Shown here one piece after another: positions 9,133-16,695 of a stretch of DNA of 64,000 nucleotides. The position numbers and the translations under genes were made by a program. The DNA lies in contig JAIXQO010000003.1 in the NCBI GenBank assembly GCA_027485695.1, forward strand, positions 186,001 to 250,000. Reading direction: 5' to 3'. Source of the stretch: Pseudomonadota bacterium. GTDB lineage: Bacteria; Bdellovibrionota; UBA1018. A model generated the notes under the pieces. That model was given only the letters and a program-made list of their open reading frames with translations. It searched no databases and was not told the origin of the DNA. Position 1 is the stretch's first letter, and every line of letters begins with the position of its first letter.

Positions 9133-9316
9133 GATTTTACCGGGCTGCACGAGCTGCGAAGCGTGCATCGACGTTTGCCCAACCCGGAGCATTTACGCAG
9201 GCTGGAGCCAATTCACGATCGATTCGGATTCGTGCGAAGGTTGCGCGATTTGCGTAAAAGTCTGTCCAGTCGATGTGATTGTCCCTCGCAATCCTCCTGA
9301 AAAACGACGCGCATGA
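9104..9316 (+). CDS. small 2x[4Fe-4S] ferredoxin
   Basis: 70-residue protein with a GTG start at 9104 inside the 3' end of the preceding gene (29-base overlap). It carries two four-cysteine motifs: [12 protein letters not shown] (about residues 15-26) and [12 protein letters not shown] (about 44-55), each binding one [4Fe-4S] cluster. It is a typical cytoplasmic bacterial-type ferredoxin, an electron carrier. The partner enzyme is not evident; the overlap with the HDOD-like gene suggests joint expression, not a functional link by itself. Confidence 0.9.
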   Translation: MSNSEKKSYKILPGCTSCEACIDVCPTRSIYAGWSQFTIDSDSCEGCAICVKVCPVDVIVPRNPPEKRRA

Positions 9317-9361
9317 CGCAGGTTGGATAGATTTTTTTGTTGTTCCTCCGAAACGTACCAG

Positions 9362-10450
9362 ATGAAGCTGTGTCGTTTCATTTTCGCCGTCGTCTTTTTG
9401 ACGTTTTTTGGGTGCTCGCACTCCGGGACTCGTGAACCTTCGCGAGATATGGCTTCGATGGCGAATCCTCCCGAATTTGTTCGGGGCCGCGGGCTTTGCG
9501 CCCCCATGCAAGAGCGTCCGGATCGAAAACTCATCATTCATCACATCGACGTCGGAATGGGCGACTCGACATTTATTCGCACCCCCGACGGCGTGACCAT
9601 TCTGATCGACGGAGGTTTACCTGGCCAGGGTCGCGACGCGATTCTCCCGCTTCTTCGTAACTGTTACCGCGTGGACGCGCTCGACTACGTCGTGCTCACT
9701 CATTTCGATCAAGATCATATGGGGGGGCTCACGGACGTGATTGCATCGATGCCGATTCGTCGAGCGATTTATGACCCGGGCGAAGCCATGAGCACCAAAG
9801 GTGATGGCCCAATGAGTCCCTACACCAAGTTTCGCGCCATGACTCTGCTACAAATGGGTAAACGTCGGGTTCCGATGCCAGGTGCGAATAATTTTCCTGA
9901 AACCCAAGTGCGAATCGAAGTGATCGCGATCAATGGCCGATTGGCGAACGGAGTGCAGCTGCCAATTCTCACACCCCAAGGGACTCCGCGTGACGACAAC
10001 GCGATCTCCATGGCGATCAAAATCACTTACGGAGACTTCAACTATTTCATCGGCGGTGACCTAACCGGCGGCGGTCAGCGGAAACCAGACGTCGAGACGG
10101 CAGTGGGTCGTCTCGTCGGTGATGTCGATGTGATGCACGTGAATCACCACGGATCCGGAACCAGTTCGAACGTGGATTTCATTCGCTCGCTTCAGGCCGA
10201 GACGGCAGTCATTTCCGTCGCCGAAGGTGGAATGAATGCTCGCTACTTACTCCCGCACAACGAAGTGCTGGATCGCTATGACGACGCGCCATTTGTCGAA
10301 CGAGTGTTTCTCACCTCAAGGGGCGAAGGACGTATCAAGCGCGGATTATTAAAGCCTAAGGAAATCGTTCTCTTCGGAGACATCTTGATCCTTGCCGAGC
10401 CGAATCGCTATCAGGTGAATGGCTTGTACTTCAGAACAGATGGTAGGTGA
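9362..10450 (+). CDS. metallo-beta-lactamase-fold lipoprotein, ComEC-like hydrolase domain
   Basis: 362-residue protein from the ATG at 9362. The N-terminus (MKLCRFIFAVVFLTFFGC) is a lipoprotein signal with FFGC as lipobox, so it should be anchored at the envelope. The rest is a metallo-beta-lactamase fold: HHIDVGMGDSTFI, then LTHFDQDHMGGL (the metal-binding THxDxDH), a later DLTGGG loop and NHHGS at the second metal site. This pattern is that of the C-terminal domain of ComEC and related stand-alone hydrolases. No ComEC membrane domain is attached, so a role in DNA uptake is not claimed. The start at 9323 lacks support because it would place 13 residues before the signal peptide. Confidence 0.8.
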   Translation: MKLCRFIFAVVFLTFFGCSHSGTREPSRDMASMANPPEFVRGRGLCAPMQERPDRKLIIHHIDVGMGDSTFIRTPDGVTILIDGGLPGQGRDAILPLLRNCYRVDALDYVVLTHFDQDHMGGLTDVIASMPIRRAIYDPGEAMSTKGDGPMSPYTKFRAMTLLQMGKRRVPMPGANNFPETQVRIEVIAINGRLANGVQLPILTPQGTPRDDNAISMAIKITYGDFNYFIGGDLTGGGQRKPDVETAVGRLVGDVDVMHVNHHGSGTSSNVDFIRSLQAETAVISVAEGGMNARYLLPHNEVLDRYDDAPFVERVFLTSRGEGRIKRGLLKPKEIVLFGDILILAEPNRYQVNGLYFRTDGR

Positions 10451-10455
10451 GGCGA

Positions 10456-13104
10456 TTACGCGTCGATCGGCGGTTCTTCTTCCGTTTCCTCGGCTACGTC
10501 TGCAGGAATGCTGAGGAGCTCCAGGAGCTCTTGACGTGAGAAGGCCTTGAGACCGAGAGCTGATTGCTCAATGAGAGCGTCCGAGAGTTCTGTTTTAGAT
10601 TGGATGATGCGAGCGATGCGGTCTTCGATCGTGCCTGGGATCTGAAGTTTGAACACTTGAACACCGCGGGTTTGTCCCAAACGATGCAAGCGATCAGTCG
10701 CTTGGTTTTCACGCGCCGGGTTCCACCAACGGTCGTAGTGAATACAAACGCTTCCGGCAGTCAGATCAATGCCCAAGCTTCCGGCAAGCAATGAACATAG
10801 GAATACGCGGCAAGTTGGATCATCGGCGTAACGCTGAATTCGCTCAGCACGGTCCGGTGTGTCTCCGCGAAGCTCAACGAAATCGACGGCTTTTTCTTTG
10901 AGCCACAAACCGATGAGGTCCATCATGCCCAAGTACTGCGTGAATACGACGATCTTGAGGTTCGAACCCAGCGCCTCATTCAACAACTCATCAAACGCCG
11001 TCCATTTGCCGGATTCCCATGGATCCATCATCGAAAGCTTTTTGACCTTGCCGCCGGTAAGCTCCGGAAGTCTCGGGTGATCGCAAACCTGCTTGAGGCG
11101 AGTGAGGATCGAAAGAATATTCGCGTAGTTGATCTTCTTGCCGGTTTCGAGGTCCTCGCGTGCCTTGGCGGCTTCCGAACTCTCGAGAAATTTGCGGTAA
11201 ACTTTTTTCTGCGCGGGAGTCATATCGCAGAAGATGACTTCCTCGGTTTTCTCCGGAAGTTCCTTGAGCACCTGGTTCTTCGTACGACGCAAAAGGAACG
11301 GAGAGATGAGGCGTTTGAGTGCCTCGGTCTGCGATTCGTTCGGAGCTTCTTTGCTGCCGCCGTAGAGACGTTTGAAACGCGGAAGCGATCCCAGGTAACC
11401 CGGAAGCAAGAATTCCATGATCGACCAAAGATCGGTTGCATGGTTTTCGATCGGAGTGCCGGTCATCGCGATGCGGAATTTGCTTTTTAGCACGCGGGAG
11501 GCGCGACTTGAAATCGTGATCGCGTTTTTGATCGCTTGCGCTTCGTCGAGCACCACGCAATGCCATTCGCGCTCGCGGAGAGTCGGCTCGCGTTGAAGAA
11601 TACCGTAAGTGGTGAGCACGAGTTGCGTGCCTTTTTCCGGAAGTGCGCGGCCCTTGCCATGAAATACCATCCACTTGAGTCCGGTCGGGTATTTCTGCAG
11701 TTTATGAACCCAAGCCGAGACAACGGAGGTTGGGGCGATGACCAGTGTCGGGAGAGCTGGTTTTTCTTTGGAACGATAGAAACTGGAGAGGATCGCGAGT
11801 ACTTGGTGAGTTTTTCCCAGACCCATGTCGTCGGCGAGAAGTGCAGCCAACCCGCGGTGGTAAAGACTCCAGACCCAGCTGACACCATTCTTTTGGTAGT
11901 CGCGAAGCTCGAAACCGTATTCGACTTTTGGAAGATTCGGAATTTTTTCTTGGTCGAAGGTTTTCTTCCATTCGAAGAAATCTTTCCATTCCTCGTCGAC
12001 CGTAAATTCGTCGACTCCGAGTTCGAGGCTCAAGCGGTAGACCGACAGCGGGTGAAGCGGAAGTTCCTCGTCGTCATCCAGGTAAGAATAGCCGGAAACG
12101 ACATGCGAGTTTTTCTTGGTGCGACCGCGCCCGGTGGTGGCTTCGCCCTCGCTATTGGTGGTCATCCCGCTTCGATTCGCGAACTGCGAGATCAGAGTGA
12201 GAGATTTCTCGAAACGATAAAGTGTTTCGTCTTTAAAACAATACTGAGGGCTCAAACGACCAATGGCCGATAGCTTGTCGAGATCCTGCGAGGTGAGTTC
12301 AACACGATCGTTTTTGAAAAGGTAGGTGAGCAGTCGACCAAACTGGCTGCGTTTGCCCACGTTCAGCGAGTGCAGTCGGAGTGGCGTCGAGTCGTATCGG
12401 ACCTTGAGATTTTCATGGAGGACGATCTGGTTCTTGTGCTCATGGGTCAGGAGCTTGGCCAGGTTCTCCAGCATGCTCTGGCCTTGGTAGGTGACCTTGG
12501 GCGCATGCACGCTGTGGAGAACGGGAACGAATTCATGGAGAAGTTTAAGTGTCAGGTGGTCCGTCGTACGCCATTGGTCGGCGTCTTTGCGGATCAGCTG
12601 CAGAAAAGTCATGATCGCCGGCGTTTTCTTGAGTGGGTCGTTGAAACGGAGCGCCGGTTCGACCGTAATGGCGGATAGGACTTTGCCATCGTACACGCCA
12701 CGGACGTAGGCGACGCCTTCGGCATTTACGACCTTCGGAATAGCGACTTCGGTCGTCTCGCGTTTGAGCTTTTTGGCGTTAGCGCCGCTGGCCACGCCTT
12801 CTTCGGAATCATCGATACCGGCGCGTAGGAGGCTTCCTTTGGCGATGATCCAGCTCGCAAGTGCGGCGACGTGGCGGCAGTGTTTTTCATAGGCTCCGTG
12901 AGCGGAGCAGCTACAAGAGCTCGTGCGGATCACGCCACGCTCGGCAAGGATCGACGTACGAACGCTTCCGTCGTCGGAGATCTCCGACGTGAAGAGTTCT
13001 TTTTTCAGGCGGACCTGTTGGACCTTGTTGTCTCGATAGAGACCTTGGCCCTTGATCCAAGTGCCGTTCTGAAAATCTTTTCTGATCTGGTTAGAGAAAA
13101 GCAT
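10456..13104 (-). CDS. SNF2-family helicase with N-terminal SWIM zinc finger
   Basis: 882-residue protein. Residues around 64-78 form a SWIM finger (SCSCSAHGAYEKHCRHVAAL: CxC...CxH). A SNF2 ATPase follows, with Walker A LLADDMGLGKTHQ near residue 428, a Walker B/DEAQ box (VLDEAQAIKN) near residue 520, the segment AMTGTPIENHATDLWSIMEF, and the helicase C-terminal part with LLAGSLGIDLTAG and HRLGQTRGVQVFKL. This domain order is widespread in proteobacteria as a putative RapA-like or chromatin-like remodeller. Likely roles are transcription recycling or DNA repair, inferred from family only. Confidence 0.92.
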   Translation of the reverse strand: MLFSNQIRKDFQNGTWIKGQGLYRDNKVQQVRLKKELFTSEISDDGSVRTSILAERGVIRTSSCSCSAHGAYEKHCRHVAALASWIIAKGSLLRAGIDDSEEGVASGANAKKLKRETTEVAIPKVVNAEGVAYVRGVYDGKVLSAITVEPALRFNDPLKKTPAIMTFLQLIRKDADQWRTTDHLTLKLLHEFVPVLHSVHAPKVTYQGQSMLENLAKLLTHEHKNQIVLHENLKVRYDSTPLRLHSLNVGKRSQFGRLLTYLFKNDRVELTSQDLDKLSAIGRLSPQYCFKDETLYRFEKSLTLISQFANRSGMTTNSEGEATTGRGRTKKNSHVVSGYSYLDDDEELPLHPLSVYRLSLELGVDEFTVDEEWKDFFEWKKTFDQEKIPNLPKVEYGFELRDYQKNGVSWVWSLYHRGLAALLADDMGLGKTHQVLAILSSFYRSKEKPALPTLVIAPTSVVSAWVHKLQKYPTGLKWMVFHGKGRALPEKGTQLVLTTYGILQREPTLREREWHCVVLDEAQAIKNAITISSRASRVLKSKFRIAMTGTPIENHATDLWSIMEFLLPGYLGSLPRFKRLYGGSKEAPNESQTEALKRLISPFLLRRTKNQVLKELPEKTEEVIFCDMTPAQKKVYRKFLESSEAAKAREDLETGKKINYANILSILTRLKQVCDHPRLPELTGGKVKKLSMMDPWESGKWTAFDELLNEALGSNLKIVVFTQYLGMMDLIGLWLKEKAVDFVELRGDTPDRAERIQRYADDPTCRVFLCSLLAGSLGIDLTAGSVCIHYDRWWNPARENQATDRLHRLGQTRGVQVFKLQIPGTIEDRIARIIQSKTELSDALIEQSALGLKAFSRQELLELLSIPADVAEETEEEPPIDA

Positions 13105-13185
13105 GAACCTCTTTATCCTGGCTTAATAGCCCATGGAGTATATCCGACCCGTCGCTATTTGACCCTCAGTATTTTGGTTGAGTCG

Positions 13186-13227
13186 AAAAAATCCGAAAGC
13201 CCCCTCGGTCTTCACCGAGGAGGCCTT
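13186..13227 (-). terminator. strong intrinsic terminator (minus strand)
   Basis: Read on the minus strand, a 14-base stem (with two G-T wobbles) and a four-base loop are followed by CGGATTTTTT. The plus-strand reading has only a short T run. Nothing with a known function lies immediately upstream on the minus strand, so the transcript it ends is unassigned, unless it insulates the helicase promoter. Confidence 0.75.
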
Positions 13228-13492
13228 CGTTTTGAGAGAGGAGTAGCTATGAGTGAACCGCATCTTGCGGCCACTCGAGCTTGAGTATTGCAGTCGGAAT
13301 GCCAGAGTTTTGCGAAGGTTTCTTCGGAAAAAATGCTCTTATTTCACAGTCCACAAAACTCTTTCGAGGTCCATAGTCCCGGTTCGACTCCATCTCAGAA
13401 AGGTCACCAGAGACCGATTTCGGCACTTGAGCCGATACTCCCGAATGTGGACATCTACTCAGTCGACGGATTTGATCTTCTAACAAACAAGA

Positions 13493-13520
13493 ACGGGGCC
13501 CGGATTTCTCCGAGCCCCGT
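13493..13520 (-). terminator. intrinsic terminator downstream of the modular secreted protein
   Basis: ACGGGGC and GCCCCGT pair, with an inner CGG/CCG-type extension. On the minus strand the stem is followed by TCTTGTTTG. It lies just after the stop of the gene ending at 13546, so it most likely ends that transcript. Confidence 0.7.
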
Positions 13521-13545
13521 CTAGTTTTTAGTCTTCGTGAAGAAC

Positions 13546-15672
13546 TTAGGTTTTCACATTCATGATTACCATCTTGCCATTTTTACTCACGGTTTTGTGA
13601 TCCAAACCGAACTGGTAACCGGTTCCATTTTTCACGACTTCTTTCACCGTCCACCACTTTCCTGGTCTGGAGTCCAAGAATCCTTCGTCACGAAGTTGGT
13701 CGACGGTCATCTTGTTTCCATGGCTCTTCACCGATTTTGCCAGCTGCTTGTACCAGAGGCTGCTCTTATTGTTCGAAACCGAGGCCACGAACTGGCAGGA
13801 GCCGCCCTTGTAGTTTTTCAAGTCTTTGCAGAGCGAGGTCACTGCTAGGTTGAACGTTTGCGAGAAGCAGGTTCCAGAGATTTCGCAAGCGGGCTTCTTC
13901 GGCTTGGCGACGACCGGCTTAGCGACTGGTTTCGTCGGTGCTGGTTTCGTGACCCCTGGCTGCTCCACCGGCTTTTCAACAGGTTTTGCAACGATTGGCT
14001 GTTCTACCGGCGCTGGCGTATCGTCGTTCGCAGGAGGCGTCGAGTTCCAGACGTCTTCTGCGTCGACTAAGCTTCCAGAAGTCGTGGTCGTGCTTGGCTG
14101 AGTCGTAGGCTGCGTCGTCGTCGAACTCGTCGGTTGCGAAGGCACGTTCGTTTGGGTCGGTTTCGTCGTGTTGTTCGCCACTTGTTCGCTCGATCCACCG
14201 ATCGTGATGTTGATGATCACATCCGCGTCCTTGACTTCCTCGCTCAATTTTTTCGCGATTTCAGCGATTTCCTTTGCGGTCGGGATATCTACACCCGTGA
14301 GGTTGATCGTGATCTTGCGGCGAGCTTGAGCAGGCGTCGTGTTGTCCAGGTCATTCAGGTCGACTTCGACTTCGGTGTTCGTAGGCGAGGTCGTCGGTGC
14401 TTCTACCTTGGCGACGAGATTTTGCTTCTCTTCTTGGCAGTCGGCGAGTTGCTTGCGCAATTCTCCGATTTCGCGGTTCAGAGCGATGTTCTCTGCGTCT
14501 TTGTCGGAGAGCATCTTCTCAAGTGCTTTGATCTTGGTTTCGAGCTCGTTGATTTTAGCGTCTTTGTCAGCGAGCTGTTTCTTGAGGTCATCCAAGTTGG
14601 CGACGGTCGTTGCGTTAGTCGTCGTCGCGTCCGGACCAGTAGCTATTGGAGCACTCGTCGGCTGTCCCGTTGGCGTTCCCGTCGGGGTATCAGTAGGCGT
14701 TCCCGTTGGAGTGCCAGACGGAGTTCCAGATGGAGTTCCCGTCGGAGTTCCTGATGGGGCAATATTTCCTTCAAGGGTTCCCGCAGTCGTTGCAGTCGCG
14801 GCGGTAGTCGCTGCAACTGATTGTATCGGTGTTGGTTGGTTTCCAACCGCGACCGTGGAGACCGCCTCGTGGGTGCCAGGGTTTTCGAAACTGGTGTTTG
14901 GGATCGATCCGTCGCTGGTTGTTGGCGCTGGCGTGCTGTTCACGACTTTTTGATCCACCGCTTCGCAGGTGTTGACGTTGCCGTCTTTGTCGAAGCTTGC
15001 GATCACGTCTTTGGCGAATTCAACTTCGCTCCACTTGTTTTCAAAACGTTGGTTTTCGACGCCTGGGGCGAGTTTCTCGCCGAAGGTCTGGCAGCCGCCA
15101 TAGTATTGATTCATGATCAGGCGGTAACAAGCTGGGGTCGATGGGTAGGTTTTCGTCGTGACGACGCCTTTTTTATCTTCAAATGGGATCTTGAAGAAAA
15201 GCGCGCCAGGAAGTTTAGCGGTCGCGGTGCCTTGTGTGACTTTGCCTACACCTTTTTGGCGTTGAAGCGCTTGGTAAAATTTATACTGAGCGCGAAAGTC
15301 ACCGTTGATTGCTTTGCGAGTGGCAACGCAATCTTTGCGATCCATTTTTTCTTTGGATTTGTACTCACGGATTTTGTTTTTCATCGCGAGATAATCTTCG
15401 TAACTGAAATTGCCACCGCACTTGCCGTTGCAATCGTCGTTATTCTGATTCGGGTTCTGGTTCGGATTGTTGCCGCCTTTGCCCGGATCGGAGCCGCGGA
15501 CATGAGCGAGATTGATCTCGTCCTTACCGGATGGGGTAGATGGCTTACTCGAGCCACCTTGCGATTTCGTTTTGCCGGGCTTGCCGCCGGTGTTTCCAGC
15601 AAACGTGTTGCTTGGCGTCGTCATTACGACCAGTCCTGCTATTGCGATCAGGGTTGCTAAGTTGCGTTTCAT
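13546..15672 (-). CDS. modular secreted protein with Thr/Pro repeats and coiled coil
   Basis: 708-residue protein from the ATG at 15672, with GGAGGAGA upstream. A signal peptide (LIAIAGLVVMTTPSNTFAG) begins it. Then come a Gly/Asn-rich region (NPNQNPNQNN), a folded-looking Cys-containing domain (about 80-240), a Ser/Gly/Thr/Pro repeat region with TPSGTPSGTP-type units (about 330-355), a heptad coiled coil (LADKDAKINELETKIKALEK), a beta-rich part with KITINLTGVDIPTAKEIAEI, a second Thr/Pro/Val-rich linker, and a C-terminal Cys-containing domain (SLCKDLKNYKGGSCQFVASV). This layout suits a cell-surface or secreted adhesin or spacer. I recognise no enzyme domain. The repeat codons make it prone to length change. 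Confidence 0.75.
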   Translation of the reverse strand: MKRNLATLIAIAGLVVMTTPSNTFAGNTGGKPGKTKSQGGSSKPSTPSGKDEINLAHVRGSDPGKGGNNPNQNPNQNNDDCNGKCGGNFSYEDYLAMKNKIREYKSKEKMDRKDCVATRKAINGDFRAQYKFYQALQRQKGVGKVTQGTATAKLPGALFFKIPFEDKKGVVTTKTYPSTPACYRLIMNQYYGGCQTFGEKLAPGVENQRFENKWSEVEFAKDVIASFDKDGNVNTCEAVDQKVVNSTPAPTTSDGSIPNTSFENPGTHEAVSTVAVGNQPTPIQSVAATTAATATTAGTLEGNIAPSGTPTGTPSGTPSGTPTGTPTDTPTGTPTGQPTSAPIATGPDATTTNATTVANLDDLKKQLADKDAKINELETKIKALEKMLSDKDAENIALNREIGELRKQLADCQEEKQNLVAKVEAPTTSPTNTEVEVDLNDLDNTTPAQARRKITINLTGVDIPTAKEIAEIAKKLSEEVKDADVIINITIGGSSEQVANNTTKPTQTNVPSQPTSSTTTQPTTQPSTTTTSGSLVDAEDVWNSTPPANDDTPAPVEQPIVAKPVEKPVEQPGVTKPAPTKPVAKPVVAKPKKPACEISGTCFSQTFNLAVTSLCKDLKNYKGGSCQFVASVSNNKSSLWYKQLAKSVKSHGNKMTVDQLRDEGFLDSRPGKWWTVKEVVKNGTGYQFGLDHKTVSKNGKMVIMNVKT
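14655..14765. repeat. tandem GTP-rich repeat inside the modular protein gene
   Basis: About 12-base units reading GGAGTTCC(C/A)G(T/A)(C/T)GG recur and encode repeated Gly-Thr-Pro triplets of the secreted protein. They are in-frame coding repeats, not a CRISPR array, because there are no regular unique spacers. Slippage could change the repeat number between strains. Confidence 0.7.
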
Positions 15673-15920
15673 AACTGTTCTCTCCTCCAAAATAAGATTC
15701 CTTACTGTGGAATAGAGCAAAGCTGGTGCCACGGCGCACCATTTTGTAATTACTTGAAATTAAAGGCTTTTATAAAATTATGGTCGAAAATATGTTCAGT
15801 GCGATGTCTAAAGTCTAGGCAGTGCTCACTAAAAACTAACAGAGGACTACCAAGGTCTTCTTCCCTTCACCTTTTGATCTGTGATCTGATTTTAAAGAGA
15901 GAGAGTAGGGAAGGGACGTC

Positions 15921-16475
15921 ATGGAAAAGGATTTCTTGGACCCGTCAAACGCATACTCATCAGATCTGCCCCAGCCGGTTCGCCCGGTTGTTTCGGTATT
16001 CCTATCTAAACGCGCGTTGGAGTTGGTGAACGAGGGCTTGGGCTATCAGCGCACCGGCCAAGTTCAACAGGCCATCACGTCCTACCAGCGATCGATTGCG
16101 ATCCAGCCGACTGCCGAGGGGCATTGCTTCTTGGGATGGGCGGAGAGCTCGTTGGGTCGATTGGATACCGCGATCCGGGAATGCAAACGCGCAATCGCGA
16201 TTGATCCCGAATTTGGCAACGCCTACAACGATATCGGTTCCTATTTCGTCCGCCAGGGCAAATGGAACGAAGCGGTCGAGTGGTTCGAGTGCGCCAAGAA
16301 AGCGTCTCGCTACGACTCGCCTCACTATCCGTATCTGAATCTTGGCCGCCTCTATAGCGCACAGGGCTCACTCTTTTTAGCTCTCAAAGAGTTTAAGGAG
16401 GCTGCTCGCCTGGCTCCTGAGGATTCCTCGATTTTCGATAGTATCGATAAAATTCAGAGAGAACTCAGCATCTAG
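15921..16475 (+). CDS. TPR-repeat protein
   Basis: 184-residue protein with a GGGAAGGGA Shine-Dalgarno just upstream of the ATG at 15921. From about residue 35 on it has three to four tetratricopeptide repeats: ALELVNEGLGYQRTGQVQQA, CFLGWAESSLGRLDTAIREC, AYNDIGSYFVRQGKWNEAVE, LGRLYSAQGSLFLALKEF. These form a protein-binding helical array. No signal peptide is seen, so it should be cytoplasmic. The partner is unknown. The gene is followed by a bidirectional inverted repeat shared with the RND gene end. Confidence 0.85.
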   Translation: MEKDFLDPSNAYSSDLPQPVRPVVSVFLSKRALELVNEGLGYQRTGQVQQAITSYQRSIAIQPTAEGHCFLGWAESSLGRLDTAIRECKRAIAIDPEFGNAYNDIGSYFVRQGKWNEAVEWFECAKKASRYDSPHYPYLNLGRLYSAQGSLFLALKEFKEAARLAPEDSSIFDSIDKIQRELSI

Positions 16476-16477
16476 TC

Positions 16478-16588
16478 GGCTCCAAAAAAGAGCTTCGCTT
16501 GCCGGGCTCCTGCCCTACTGAAAATTTCTCCCTTCGGGAGAAACCGCATCACGCTTTTTCAGACGCGCGAAGCTCGTTTTTTGGAGCC
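16478..16588. terminator. bidirectional terminator, long-loop inverted repeat
   Basis: Arms at 16478-16498 and 16567-16588 are nearly perfect complements (one inserted base). The core stem is GAGCTTCGC/GCGAAGCTC, flanked by A6 on the left and T6 on the right, so both strands have the stem-then-T layout. A second hairpin (TTTCTCCC/GGGAGAAA at 16525-16543) lies inside the 68-base loop. It sits between two convergent genes (TPR and RND), which fits a shared terminator. Confidence 0.7.
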
Positions 16589-16695
16589 TTCGCGCAAAGC
16601 TGAAGAAGAGTGCCACTGGCAGCTGTCCGTTATCGATCACTGGTACGGATGCCCGATTCTGTTTGCCCGTTCACCGACTGCCAGGCTGCCCGACC

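Larger units (their letters stand above)
13105..13545. other. 440-base intergenic region, two terminators and a possible small transcript
   Basis: Between the helicase start and the end of the 708-residue protein. It holds a strong minus-strand terminator (13186-13227) and a bidirectional hairpin (13493-13520), with about 265 bases between them. No convincing gene is seen there: the open frames in both directions lack ribosome binding sites and resemble no family. On the plus strand a GAGAGGAG followed by ATG at 13250 opens an 11-codon peptide ending at 13284; this is too short to call a gene. Confidence 0.6.

Noticed and set aside
13247..13486. Open frames in both directions in the gap after the modular protein gene
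   Set aside because: No Shine-Dalgarno, no family similarity, and positioned between terminators; more consistent with non-coding RNA or noise.
14655..14765. CRISPR-like array
   Set aside because: The repeats are in-frame protein-coding units without regular unique spacers.
15754..16029. Small plus-strand open frame upstream of and overlapping the TPR gene
   Set aside because: It is basic and low in structure, overlaps the TPR gene in another frame and lacks a Shine-Dalgarno.
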